NCBI GenBank assembly: GCA_022829145.1
Contig: CM040746.1
Coordinates: 39,033,212 to 39,097,211, forward strand
Direction of reading: 5' to 3'
DNA from: Albula goreensis
Lineage: Eukaryota > Chordata > Actinopteri > Albuliformes > Albulidae
DNA length: 64,000 bases
The position numbers and the translations under genes are program-made. Positions 17,001 through 27,980 of this stretch are shown here, piece by piece. The first letter of the stretch is position 1. Each line of letters starts with the position of its first letter. The notes beneath the pieces are model-generated. The model had not been told where the DNA came from, ran no database searches, and saw only the letters and a program-made list of their open reading frames with translations.

Positions 17001-18150
17001 AATGGGTTCCATATGAAAACAAATTGATTACACATCGTTTTAGAGATGAAAATATTAAATTGGTGAATCATCTTTTTCTCCCCTATCGATTCGTGCCGTG
17101 CTTCATGTACAGTAAGTCAGCAATGGGAAATGTAAGCGAGCCAGATCCTCGCTGTGCCCTTGCTCTCTGCGGCCGACTTTCATTTGCATGACATTTCCAT
17201 GAAATTGTTTAAGAAAGTTCAATTAAAGCTTATATTTTTGCCTTGTGGTTATGCACAGTTGGCTTATTGGTTAAAAATTAATATGAATGGGGAAAATGGT
17301 CTATAAAGAGTTATTTTAAAAATAAAGCAGGCATTAAATGTAATGCCCATACTATAAATATGTAATATTCTTGTGCACTTATTATTTTTATCAGTAAAAG
17401 TTTTTTCACCATCATCTGTAAGGCTGTATGATTTTTCACAGGCTTTTAAAAACTTGTGAAGTAAGTGGTTTGCATGGCAATGAGGTTTCTCAGAGACTCC
17501 CCAGGACCACGAGTGTTACTTATCAAGAATATTAATTATCCAACTGATTTATTTCTCTGTTTCATACTCACCACAGGACACAATGACGGTGCGGTCGCCG
17601 TTCACCAGTCCCTGCTCCCTCGGCCGCTGTGTTACGTTGAGCATTTACTGGTGAAGGTGTTTGCTGTGGGAGACCACACCTGGCCACACACGTAGATCAG
17701 ACACACTGCGGGCTACATATACATACAGCATTTCTGTGTATATATTTAACCACAGACAGAGTAGCTCTGGCTGAATTTGGAAACACTAATATAAAAACAA
17801 TTAGGCTGGACCTTCTACATCCCCAGAGGAGATCGACAATCTCTAAAGACCTCCCCCCCCACCCCAACACCCACCCCCTGGCACAGTTCTGCAGTGCTAT
17901 TTACTTTACAGCCCTAATTTAACATGATTCATTAGTGTAGCGAAATGATCTGCATTCCTTCCATATTTTATACAGTACTGTTCTGTAGGCCTATTACTTT
18001 TCTGTGGAACCGAAAACATTCCATATTGTAAAGCCAGTTCATCTTCCTAAATTGAATTTTCCATTAATGAAAATATACATTAATACATCTATAATAGAAT
18101 TGTTTCATGTTTTGTTCTGCAGTAAGCATTTTGTTTAATCGCCCTGAGTT
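14089..18150. other. Intronic interval, no gene seen
   Basis: It contains a GGAG-rich purine tract (about 14286-14342), a moderately CpG-rich stretch (14370-14640), a short (GTT)n run near 16709-16723 and a C-run cluster (17853-17878). An AT-rich stretch at 17100-17260 contains an octamer-like ATTTGCAT and could be a conserved element, which cannot be judged without alignment. No coding evidence. Confidence 0.45.
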
Positions 18151-18284
18151 TATGGTGTAGCTCAGTAATAATCCGTTGAAAGAACGGCCTTCGTCTGCGG
18201 TGCTTTATAAGGGTTCTGGTTTAGTAATGAGGATTCAAAGTCCTGATCCTGCAGAAGTATTTTCTTATTGTACAGGAGAGGGTC

Positions 18285-18370
18285 TGCAGCTGGGTTTGAA
18301 CCACAGCCCTCAAAAGCTGCTGTGCACAAAAGAGGATACAATTAACCCACTGAGCTAAAGGCTGCGATCC
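18285..18370 (-). repeat. tRNA-derived SINE head
   Basis: On the minus strand, box A TAGCTCAGTGGGTTA (18343-18357) and box B GGTTTGAACCC (18292-18302) are close to the Pol III consensus, but no full tRNA cloverleaf is evident. The sequence resembles relics at 18520-18580 and 39060-39148 (shared aaccac-gccctc and gatccccag blocks), which points to one SINE family. Confidence 0.6.
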
Positions 18371-18519
18371 CCAGTCAAGGTGAATGAACTGCACTCTTAC
18401 TGGCATCAAATTCTGCAGTGGATGCTAACGTGCTAATCCCCTCGCTTCTGAACTGCGGCAGCTGACAGGTATCAGTCTTATTATAAGAGTCATGGTAGCT
18501 GTTTGTCAGAAGTATTCCT

Positions 18520-18580
18520 AATGGTTTTCAACCATAGCCCTTGGTGATTAGCCTGTTGAGCTAAGACCAGCTAAAGGTGC
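18520..18580 (-). repeat. Degenerate tRNA-derived SINE head
   Basis: The order of motifs is the same as in the copy at 18285-18370: caaccatagccct, then gcctgttgagcta (box A on the minus strand). The box B equivalent is decayed. Confidence 0.4.
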
Positions 18581-21180
18581 CACATGCTGAACCTCTACCA
18601 TAGTTATTTAAGCACTATTCAAGTTTGCCTCATTGGTATTTCTTTCTTCTTTTGAACACTTCATTAAATGACAAATGCTTTAGATTCAGTGCCAGGTCTC
18701 CAAATTCTTTACCAATTAGGATGCCAGCGATTCACCTGCATCACCTGCTAATCAATAATTGAATCAATTTATGGCCTGCTTCTAAAGGAGTCATTTAGGT
18801 GGTAAAAGAATGAAAGCATTCATTTATGTGACTGATTTAAAGTCCTGGGACGTGAAATACGGCCCCATTTCTGACATACTGTGGCTCAAAAAAGGGTAGA
18901 TCATCCCTCAAGACTTTTAAAGTGTCTAATTACGAATGATTAACAGCTTGCTACAAGTCGGTGGCTGTAACTGAGGGGCGGTAGACAAACCCAGCACAGA
19001 AACGCGTCCCCCAGGATTGTTTTTGAGAACCGCCGCCGTTTTGGCCTGTAGGCTCGGCTTTCTGTGTGGCCCAAAGGCTGCCACCCGTAAGGCAGACCTT
19101 CATTAGTTTGAAGTCCCTTATCAAAACGTTGCAGGATATCACCACCGCCACCCCCGACCCATGGACTAATTCTTCAGTGGAGCTGGAATGGCGGTAGGGC
19201 ATTCTATCCATATGATTCCATCCCATAACCATCAAAAGAACTGTGATAAGTAGTGAAGGTCGCGGTGCGGAAGGTGATTGATGGAGGGCTATTACCTGTC
19301 AAGATCGCACAGCAGTGTCACCCGAAGCGTTGCAATTCTCATCAGGTAAGGTCAAATTTCCGTGTAAACAGTGGATTTACACAGGAGTCTGAAATGGGTA
19401 TAGAATGCCAGTGGGTGAGTCAAAAATCTTGACATTAGGCTAAAAAAAGCTCAGTGTTTCTGTACACCAAAATATCTTTATAACTTATATCTTTTTTCTT
19501 TAGGCATTTTTTTTTCATTGTGAGGCAGAATTTCAGGTTTTCTATTTTTCAATGAGTATTATGAGAACTGAACTATTGACAACATCATTCGATACAGTGA
19601 TATGGGATATGGTATCATTCTGGTGATTTGAGTGAAACTCTTGGATCTCCTTTGATTAGATGCTCATTGGTTAACAATGTGTGCACAGAACATCTTGTTT
19701 AAAACAGGCTCATAAATATATATTAATTAATATTAATGACATGCTAAGTCAGACCAATCAGACGTTGCCATATGGTTTTTATCAATACAGTGAAATGAAT
19801 GAAGAACATACAGCTCAACTTAGGCCCTTGCACAGCAGCTCTCGATGTTGATGCAAATAGGATCTCAGAACAAGCCAACATTTTAATTATCTTCAAGTAA
19901 CGGCTTGTTTGTCTCCCCCGGGTCATCAGAATTATTCTTGGATAATGTGTTTTACAGCCCTGCCTGAATCCACATGGATTTTTTTTTCTCCTTTTTTATT
20001 ATATAATTCTAATTTGTCTACACAGTAGTTAGCGTTTTGTTAATAAGTGAGCAAATGTTTCTGATTCTGAAGCTGATCAAGATGCAAATTAAAATTCCTC
20101 CTGGAAGAAACTGCGATAAGAAAATCATCTTTTGTCGTAATGAGCCTATTTTATCTTCCTTGTGCCTGGATTAATTTTTCACAGTGTTATGCGCACTGTG
20201 TTTTCATCAGGTTTCACAATCGCTTAGGAGAGAAATTGCTAACTCATGATCCTTGTCTGCTTTGATGAAGGTGATTGGTTGAGTGGGTTTTTTGTTGTTT
20301 TCTTTTGTGTATTAAAAAACAAATACTTTAATACCTGTGCATCATTAAAGTGGTTTAGAATAAAATGATTGTAGGCCAGGTTGTCTGCTTACATTTATGT
20401 TTAAATGTAATCATTTGTGTCTACATATCAAGCACGAAAGGGTATGCTTAGATAAACAATTTTGCCAATCAATTTCTCTGCATCTCGATGAAGGGAAAGA
20501 TGTGAATGGATGTTCTCAGTAATAGATTATGAGTTTGTTTTATGTAATTTAGTTGAAGCAATCAGAATTCCTTCTTTGACCTAAAAATTTAAATTATAAC
20601 TCAGTTTAAAGCATACTTTTTAACCATTTAATTTAGTGACATATTAAGTTTTGACCTGCTGGGAGTACACCTAAGTTATGTGTACCTGTACTGTAAGATG
20701 ACCTCTAAATGAGGAACAGAGTCAGGTTAATAGAATAGGTTAATGGTCTGAAGTCTGTAATCCATTATCAGGACTGTGGATTTCAAACCGCAGAGGCTGG
20801 CGCAAACCCATTTCCCAGCAGGAGATTTCAACTTATCCTTTAGACAATGTGACAGATTAGGTCGTCCTGGCTTTTCATAATTATTTTTTAAAAAAAGGCT
20901 TTTAGCAGCTGCGTGTGGAAATGAGCGGGATATTCCTCCACATCATGGGCCTTGAGAACAGATCAAAGCCGACAAAAGGGAAAATCCCTCATAACTCTGC
21001 GTGAAGAGGATGCCTTAGGGGGTGCCGCGGACAGAGCCGTCCATTCGGTTGGCCGGCCCCCCTCCGGCGACTCACCTGTGCCACCATGCCCTGAGGGGAG
21101 GCCCAGGCACCAGCCTGGCCCAATGCGCTCTGGGCAATGTAATAGGAAGGAAAACCAGGAGCGCAGTATTATGGTGAAGG
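18581..21180. other. Intronic interval, no gene seen
   Basis: AT-rich sequence with many homeodomain-type ATTA/TAAT cores. I see no coding frame, RNA or intact mobile element. Confidence 0.45.
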
Positions 21181-21244
21181 AGCTGGGCTAGCAGCTCAGT
21201 GGATCCACAGTGGCTAGTTACCACACCAGAGGGACAAACTAGAA

Positions 21245-21450
21245 CAGGGGTGTCAAACTCCAGTCCTGGAGGGCTGCAGTGTCTGCGGGTTTTTGTTCTT
21301 TCCTTTCAATTGGCAGCCATTTTAGGCCTTGGAAACCAGGTGTGTGGACTCTTTAGCTAACCAGTGATTTTAATTAATCAATTAAGTGCTAAAACACACC
21401 AAAAACCAGCCACCACTGCGGCCCTCCAGGACTGGAGTTTGACACCCCTG
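21245..21450 (+). mobile_element. Non-autonomous hAT-type MITE with perfect TIRs and 8-bp TSD
   Basis: The 206-bp element has 30-bp perfect terminal inverted repeats: CAGGGGTGTCAAACTCCAGT... at 21245-21274 and its exact reverse complement at 21421-21450. It is flanked by AACTAGAA on both sides (21237-21244 and 21451-21458), an 8-bp target-site duplication. CAGGG termini plus an 8-bp duplication are diagnostic of hAT superfamily transposition. No transposase is encoded, so mobilisation would have needed a partner element. Unmutated ends suggest a young insertion. Degenerate relatives lie at 37185-37375 and 55216-55403. The flanks (ctagcagctcagtgga at 21188-21203) look SINE-like, so it may have landed in a SINE. 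Confidence 0.93.
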
Positions 21451-21540
21451 AACTAGAACAAGAGCCCGAGAACCATCGAAAAAGTAACAGTGTGGCAGTG
21501 TAGGGTTGAGGTTATGGAGCTGGCACAGCTCTCATTGGTC

Positions 21541-21554
21541 AGTGCCATGGCAAC
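21541..21554 (+). promoter_or_regulatory. Candidate RFX X-box
   Basis: AGTGCCATGGCAAC has a perfect GCCATGGCAAC core and matches the X-box at 12 of 14 positions. It lies about 390 bp upstream of the glypican exon. Motif evidence only. Confidence 0.25.
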
Positions 21555-21900
21555 CAGTGGCATCCTCTGCCATAAGATAGCATTGACCATTAGGTCTTTA
21601 GGTGTTCATTATTAGCTTGTAGACCTGATGTGTAGTTTACCATTTCTTGCTCAAAAATGTTTAATGGTAGCTGGTGATTGGTCATCATTAATGAGCTGTT
21701 TTGCATTCTGAAACTGCATCCAGGTGAAGGTATGAGGGGGGAACTAAATTCAACATAACTGTATCCTACAGCACAATGTTCTCTGAGAGAATTCCACAAG
21801 CTGCGTTGGTATTGGCTTCGTTTTGTTCGTACCATAATGCTGAATCATGCAGACACCCTGGATGGGGCCCAACTGTGGGTTTTAAGTCCTTTCCGCTCCA

Positions 21901-21939
21901 CCTGGACCTGATCTCTTCCCTCTCTCTCTGTTGTGACAG
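21901..21939 (+). promoter_or_regulatory. gpc6: 3' splice site and polypyrimidine tract of first glypican exon
   Basis: A C/T-rich run (atctcttccctctctctctg, 21911-21930) precedes ttgtgacag, with the AG at 21938-21939. This fixes the exon start one base into the Asp codon, which fits the known glypican protein sequence. Confidence 0.85.
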
Positions 21940-22070
21940 ACGCCATGCTACAGGTGGCGGAGAGGTTGGAAGGCCCCTTCAACATCGAGGCGGTCATGGA
22001 GCCAATCGACGTGAAGATATCTGAGGCCATCATGAACATGCAGGACAACAGCGTGCAGGTCTCAGCAAAG
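21940..22070 (+). CDS. gpc6: Glypican-6-like core protein, internal coding exon (DAML...VSAK)
   Basis: The exon encodes part of the glypican core protein, an extracellular GPI-anchored heparan-sulfate proteoglycan that modulates Wnt, Hedgehog, BMP and FGF ligands. The acceptor follows a strong pyrimidine tract (21911-21931) ending in CAG at 21937-21939. The donor is AAG|gtgcgt at 22071. The exon is 131 nt; its first codon (Asp) is split, with G supplied by the previous exon, and it ends in phase 0. The 44 residues contain [25 protein letters not shown] and NSVQVSAK, a block almost invariant in GPC4 and GPC6. SEAIM and VSAK look GPC6-like, while QDNSV looks GPC4-like. No stop or frameshift is seen. 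It joins in frame to the exon at 27639. The preceding exon, expected to end in an acidic/Trp-Asn-rich segment, is not recognisable upstream and probably lies outside the window. GPC4 is the main alternative. Confidence 0.93.
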
Positions 22071-22311
22071 GTGCGTCTCTTGATTGTTCTTACATGTACA
22101 CAAGTACACAGGTTTCGTGCAAGTTCTTACAAGTACACAAGTTTGTTCATACAAGAACAAAGGCGTTTGTTCTTAGAAGTACACATCACTAAGCAACAGA
22201 TGTACTTGTGAATAAGCTGAGATGTTGTCTAGACAGGGCGTAGGTAACATTTGCCATTACCTTGTATGACTACAGCACCTTACATATTATATAATTCAGC
22301 ACGCATTAGAG

Positions 22312-22442
22312 CAATCACATTACATTACAGTCATCTCGCTGACGCTTTTATCCAAAGCGACTTACAGTTAATTAACTAACCAAGAACCACCAACCCCAGG
22401 GGTTCCCGTCATGTACCTAAGCCACTAGGCTACAGGCTGCTC
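22312..22442 (-). repeat. Teleost-type tRNA-headed SINE
   Basis: Read on the minus strand, a tRNA-like head (ggagcagcctgtagcctagt, 22423-22442) is followed by a tail containing the core cttttatccaaagcgactta (given here on the + strand, 22349-22368) and ending in TAATG-type short repeats (22315-22335). This tail is very common in teleost genomes. I do not assign a family name. Confidence 0.75.
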
Positions 22443-22643
22443 CTAATAATAGTCATTATTTCCTTAGTAATGCACTAAGGAAATCAAACACAAACTGCAG
22501 TGAAATTTGTGAGGGTGGCACATAGGACTGATTGTTCTTTTAAAGTTGAAAAGAAGACTGAATTAAATGATTGGCATTTCTGAGCTTGAACTCATTGAAT
22601 TTCCTTCTCTATTAAGGGAATGTCAAACTGTCAAATTGCCCTT

Positions 22644-22905
22644 GCACCAAAAACTCAGTCCAAAATCTAAATCAAGTTTATAGGCAGTGGTCAATTATGG
22701 ATTCAGGTCCACTGCCAAAAGAATGTTGTCCATCAAGAGATGTGTTTATCATCCATGAGAGCAAATGCCTGACTTTCCCTGCACCAAAAACTCCGTCCAA
22801 AATCTAAATTAACTGTACAGCCAGTGGTCAGTTCTGGACTCAAGTCTACTGCCAGAAATCTTTTCAGCCATATGATGTGTTTCATCACCCATAAAACTGA
22901 GTCCT
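22644..22905 (+). repeat. Diverged 137-bp tandem duplication
   Basis: Copy one starts at 22644 and copy two at 22781. Both begin gcaccaaaaactc[ac]gtccaa and continue with matching blocks: aaaatctaaat, cagtggtca, tggact/tggatt and actgcca. The copies differ by scattered substitutions, so the duplication is not recent. Confidence 0.85.
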
Positions 22906-24980
22906 TATGAAAAATATATCTAATAAGTATATATATCCTGCACTTACCTCTCTTCATACCCATGCAATGTCTGACACCCTTTTCTTTTTGTGACGCTCAT
23001 ATCTGATGGAATTTTTCACAAAAAATATACTTTGTTTTTGCACAGGTAACTTCTTTTAGAACATGTCTATGGGAATGTTAATTCAAAGCCTGCTTAATTA
23101 TTGTCATGATATTTTAGTTTCATAGGTGTGAGAGGCCATGATTTTATATTGAATACTTAGTTGGGAGCCATCAAGTATTTTTATTTTGCCCCCCAAAAAT
23201 GGCAGTTTGTTATTCATTACTGAATGTATTTTAATTATGCAAGGCCTAAAATAGACTATATTACTTTGAGTAACCATGCTGTGTTTATTTCGAAACAGTG
23301 GCATCAGTTTTTCCCATTCTAAAGTGGCAGTTAAGTGGCATGCTCCAAACTGCTATAAAACTGACTTTGCAAAGTTAAAAGTATACAATGAGCTTTCCCT
23401 TTGACACAGATATTTGAAAACCCAGATTTGTCACATGAATCTGGGTTTTAAATGATGTGCCAGTTTTTTAATGTAACGCAGTCTTTTATTTTATGTCAAA
23501 ATAGAGCCCCGTATGGAGTATCTTTCTCTCCATGGAGGATACTGTCATAAAAATGTTCCATTATATCATTCCAAACTTCTTTTTTAAAGGGTTGATTTCT
23601 CAGTTTAAACAGCATTTTGTGATGAAGCTACTCTTCATTTGTGCAGTTGATTTGGACATGCGTGTAATTTGTTTCAAATCTGTCCCAGGAAACAGTAAGC
23701 AGCTTTGCCTGCCGAACATCTGATTGGTCGAAACCTCATGATCTGTGAGATGCTTCAAAATAGAAGCATGTGTTATTCCACTTGTGTAATGTCGCCATGT
23801 AAATAAACATGGTTCGCCCAGTTCTAGCCTTTGTGTTTGAATTATAGGTTTTAGTTTTGGTCAGATAATCTCAGCATCGAGTAACCATACATAATGCGTT
23901 TCCTAATTTACTGCATTTTTTCACTGCCTGCAAACTGTATTTAAGAGAAGGAAGAAAAATAAAAGCGGCCACAGATTTTAGGGCTGCCTGGAAAGATTCC
24001 TCTGCCTACAGCGTCTCGGAGGTTTGGCCAAGGTCAGGGTCAAAAACGATGTTTCATTCCACAGAAAAGGGAACATGTGCAGAAGGGCAAACTTTTGTGT
24101 ATAGCCGGGAAACATGAACTCTTCTGGAAAAGAATCCTCAGTGCGAACATTGCGTGTTTCACCGATATGGGTCCCCAACTAAAGGGGCCATTTGCTTGTT
24201 TAGTTCCCTTAGGGTTGCCCTGTTTTCACGTTTAATAATAGCGGATCATAGTTTTAGCATACTGCAGTATTGAAAATGACTTACCAGTGCTTTGAGACAT
24301 GATCATCCTAGATCCTCCTTTACTTTTTTCCCAGTGAAATGGGAGGTAAAAGCCGATAGCAATGAAGTGATATTTTATTGAGTCATATGATGAGCGCTGA
24401 GACTCAATGGTTTCACAGCCAGGTGGAGGTTATAACCGATCACTGAATCTCACCTCTGAATTGATCTTGAATTAGTTTTTTTTTTTAAACACATTCAGTA
24501 TTCAGTAGCATTGGCTCCAGTTTGATGGCCTAATTTCATGGTGCAAAGCTGAAAAAAAGGACTGTAATTATATTGAATAGTTGGTTCAAGGTTCGTGTAA
24601 AGGCCCAGCTTTGTTAGACATCTGTATCAGAACAAAGGTAATTTTATATCAGTTTTAAACATAACCAATACAGCTATTCAACTTTAAGATTCCTCTTTTC
24701 TGAAATTGACATTACATTCTTTAAAATAAACATGGCAGCATTTGTTCCGTTTGCTCAAAGTAATATGCTGTATTTTAGGTAATTTTATTTGAACTATTTA
24801 TGCCTGGAGTCTGTACCATTAAAGTTTACACATATTGCCAAAATGAGCTACCCTCAGCCCATGTTACGTTCTTAAGTCTGATGTTTTTCTAAAACGGTCA
24901 GTCCCAGAGAAGACGTGCGACTTTGTTATTTAAGAGGAAAGCAGAAGTGGGCAATATCTGTGATGTGTATGGGAAAAAGA

Positions 24981-25372
24981 CGCTGAATGTGAAGCGGGGT
25001 AGCGGGCGCAGATTAAGAGTGACAGGCCGAGCACATCGGTACGCGCTCGGCATGGAGCCCCCGCGTTGTAATGGTTATGGATGCGGGCAGACATGCAGCT
25101 CCCTGTCATTCAAGGCATTCACCGCGCATCCGGACATCGGATCAGCACGAGGGGAGCGGCCGAGCGCCGCCTTCCCGTTAGACAGCCAGCGTCGGGAATC
25201 GCATTCAGGTCGGGTATTCAGATCAGGTTAAGCCCCGCTCTTTACCCCAGGGGCAGCTTTCGAGCGGGTCAAACTTCCGCCCGTCTGCGCTCGGAAGACT
25301 GGGCAGGAGCTCGCTGCTGAAACGCGAGTGGTTGTGCCGACTACGCTATAATCACAGTGCTCACGTGTCGCG
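24981..25372. other. Orphan intragenic CpG island
   Basis: About 41 CpG dinucleotides occur in 392 bp, far denser than the AT-rich intron around it. The island includes runs such as ggagcggccgagcgccgcc (25153-25171). No exon with both splice sites or conserved frame was recognised inside. It could be an alternative promoter, an enhancer-associated island, or a GC-rich repeat relic. Confidence 0.7.
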
Positions 25373-27638
25373 TTGGTACACAAAAATAACATCAGGTCAG
25401 GAGACCTAACAAACAGCATATTACAGAATCTGAGAGAGACCAGCCTCACACATCATTTTCATAGAACTTGACTGGCAAGGCTATTCTACAACAAGCACAA
25501 GTCCCAAGGTGCACAAGCTTACATTTGTGTTAATAAACAAATTCTCCTCTTAAAGGAGTACCTCACCCTCAAATTTACTGACCCGTACGTTTTGTGATTA
25601 TTGGAATCATATATATTAGAGTTAGCAACTGTCTGACAACACACTTCTGATATACACTAGGCACTAAGTTAAGTTCACCCCCTGTGACTCCATTTATAAT
25701 CATATAATGGTATAGATGTGAAAAAATCGTGAACATTTTTATTATATCCATATTTTCCAAGTTTGAAAATTGAGTGTTACATATTTCTAAGTTTGAAAAT
25801 ATGTGCTTTAGATGGTTTTTTTAGGACATAGGACATAATAAAGGCAGATAAAAAAACTCATAACTGTTATATACAGAGAAGTGAATACCATATGAATAAT
25901 TGGAGCTGCGCTAAAGAATAACCTATGATAGACTTTGCAGTTATTTTGTTATTTTATCACCAACCAGGAAAAGGGTGAGGTGATGTGGTCCAAGGGCAAA
26001 GCCAAGGTCATTTGTCCTGCTTGCACCATGGCCGCATGGAACAGACATAATTCAGAGCTGGAGCTGCATCAAGTATACAGTATAACAGCGGCGCCCTCAA
26101 GGATGTGTGCCGCGTGTCGTACAGTTGCATCGAGGCGACGTGGCATAGCTGAATTCATGACACCTTAAAAAAAGGCTGTGCAAAAAAATGTGTTTGTTCG
26201 TCTGCTTCTTTGTATAAATCAAGGCTTGGAGAAGATTAAGAGGGCAGTAAAATTGAGGTATCTTGTCACTGGAATCTTCTGCAGGCGCAGATAAGAGAGC
26301 ATGCAGCATGGCACGGCTTTTATATGCCACATTTCAAAACTCTGCATCAGAGGAAATCAATGACTGATCCTATCTTTGGCTGCGTAAAGACTTTCCTGGA
26401 CATGTTAGACGACCATCAGGGCGTTCATGTGTGGAGCGGGATGTCATTCCTCAACATGCGAAATAATTTTTGGAAATCACTTACTGTAAGCCAGTGAGAC
26501 TGTAGATCAGAAAAACATTATTCAAAAATAGTTGATCAGATTTTTTTTTTAAGTTATACATATAAATGTATGAGGTATTGTGAATTTTCCAGGCTTACTT
26601 TTCAATATTTCCCAATATGCCAAGGGTTTCTCATTTAGATTGTGACTCAAGAATTTTAAAAAATGATAGTGTTCATTGTAGAAGTGTGAGTTTTAGTCAT
26701 TTTATCAGAAACCCATGTGACTTTGCACTATACTTTGCAGATTACACGTTAATCAGAAAGTGATCTCAACTTCAAATAAAACATAGAGGTGCTGAATCAA
26801 TATAGCTGCTGAAAGTGTGGGACTGAAAGGAAGAGAATATGTTTATCATTAAAGTAGAAAAAATCCCTCTAAAATACACAGGCACATGAATAAATAAGTA
26901 CATAACATCGCTTTCATGCTTTCCACATTCAGACAGAATGATTTGACTCTGTAAAAAATGACATTTTCTGTCATTCAAATATTGTCTCTTATTCAGTTTC
27001 ATTATCTTAGCTCCACTTCTTATAGGAGATTAATGATATTAAAATATGACATTAATTGTTCCATTTTGAATGTTCACCATTTCGAAAGCCCAGTGATTTT
27101 TGTCTGATAAATGAATTCCTTCAGTTTTGTACAATTAAAAATGTTAATAAATAAATGTTGCGGTAACCTTTCTGTCATAAATGCAATGTTCCAAATTGAT
27201 TTCAGTTTGCCAAACATCTCTAAACAGAAATAGCCCTTGTACAGAATTTTGTCAAAATTAAATCAAAGTTAAAGACAAGTGTTGATCTGGACCAGTACAT
27301 TGAATATAATTTAACAGAATACAAACTCGGTGCCCACAGTGCAGACATTTTTGGTTATGGTTTCACTAAAGCTAAAATCTTAAGCAACAAACATTGTGGC
27401 TAAAATCTGATGCAACAGACATCGAGGTTTGTTGCAGTGGAGCAAGGTAAAACTGAAATGAAAATAAATAGGCGTAGCATTATGCTGGTGAATGTTTTAG
27501 CATATAGTTATTACGTGTAATGGACACCCTGTTGTTGTTTCTGTCCATCCAGGGAACTCTCTCACAGTCCTTTCTGTTGACATGTCTGCGGTGTTAATTC
27601 TAACTGCAGCCGTCGCTGCGATCTCTCTGTAATGGCAG

Positions 27639-27782
27639 GTTTTCCAGGGATGTGGCCACCCAAAACCCTCCGGAATGGGCCGTGCTGCCCGAGGAATCTC
27701 AGATGTGTTCAACGCCCGTTTCAGACCCTACAGCCCAGAGGAAAGACCCACGACTGCAGCGGGAACGAGCCTGGACCGACTG
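27639..27782 (+). CDS. gpc6: Glypican-6-like core protein, next internal coding exon (VFQG...LDRL)
   Basis: This exon continues directly from 21940-22070 in phase 0. It is 144 nt (48 codons), flanked by gcag at 27635-27638 and the donor CTG|gtgagt at 27783. It starts [10 protein letters not shown], with the single conserved Cys at residue 5, and ends with [25 protein letters not shown] sequence (residues 28-48), a signature of GPC4/GPC6. Between them the variable segment has RAAR at residues 15-18. This matches the position of the RxxR proprotein-convertase site known in glypicans, so it is probably the site where the core is cut into disulfide-linked halves. Segment length between KP and RFRPY (no extra residue) and the FNxRFRPY motif favour GPC6 over GPC4. 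No lesion is seen. The following exon (expected V-T-D-[IV]-K-E-K start) was not found in the remaining 36 kb. Confidence 0.93.
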
Positions 27783-27785
27783 GTG

Positions 27786-27980
27786 AGTCACAGAGAGGGA
27801 GGGAGAAAGAGTGAAAGGGAGAGAGAGAGAGAGTGAGAGAGAACGATAAAGGGAGAAGAGTAAGAGACAAAGGATGAGAAGAGTGAGAGACAGGTGAAGA
27901 CAGAGTGTGTCAGGCAGAGAATAGAGGAGAGGGAACAAGATAGATTTAAAAGAGAGAAAGAGAGAGAGAGAGAGATGGAA
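27786..27980 (+). repeat. Purine-rich (GA)n tract just after a 5' splice site
   Basis: G/A-rich sequence starts a few bases downstream of the donor at 27783 and runs nearly 200 bp with several pure GAGAGA blocks. It is polypurine with mirror-symmetric stretches. Confidence 0.85.

Larger units (their letters stand above)
22071..27638 (+). other. gpc6: Glypican intron between the two exons (5,568 bp)
   Basis: It begins gtgcgt and ends ggcag, phase 0. It contains a degenerate 'gttcttacaagtacac' repeat right after the donor (22085-22190), a minus-strand SINE (22312-22442), a 137-bp tandem duplication (22644-22905) and a CpG island (24981-25372). The rest, including 22906-24980 and 25373-27638, is AT-rich with no gene, RNA or intact mobile element that I can recognise. 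Confidence 0.85.

Noticed and set aside
18285-18370. Functional tRNA gene
   Set aside because: Boxes A and B are good but no cloverleaf stems or anticodon arm are evident, and decayed relatives nearby point to a SINE.
21933-22211. Reading the first glypican exon as a free-standing 92-codon gene
   Set aside because: The protein homology stops exactly at the AAG|gtgcgt donor; the downstream codons are intron.
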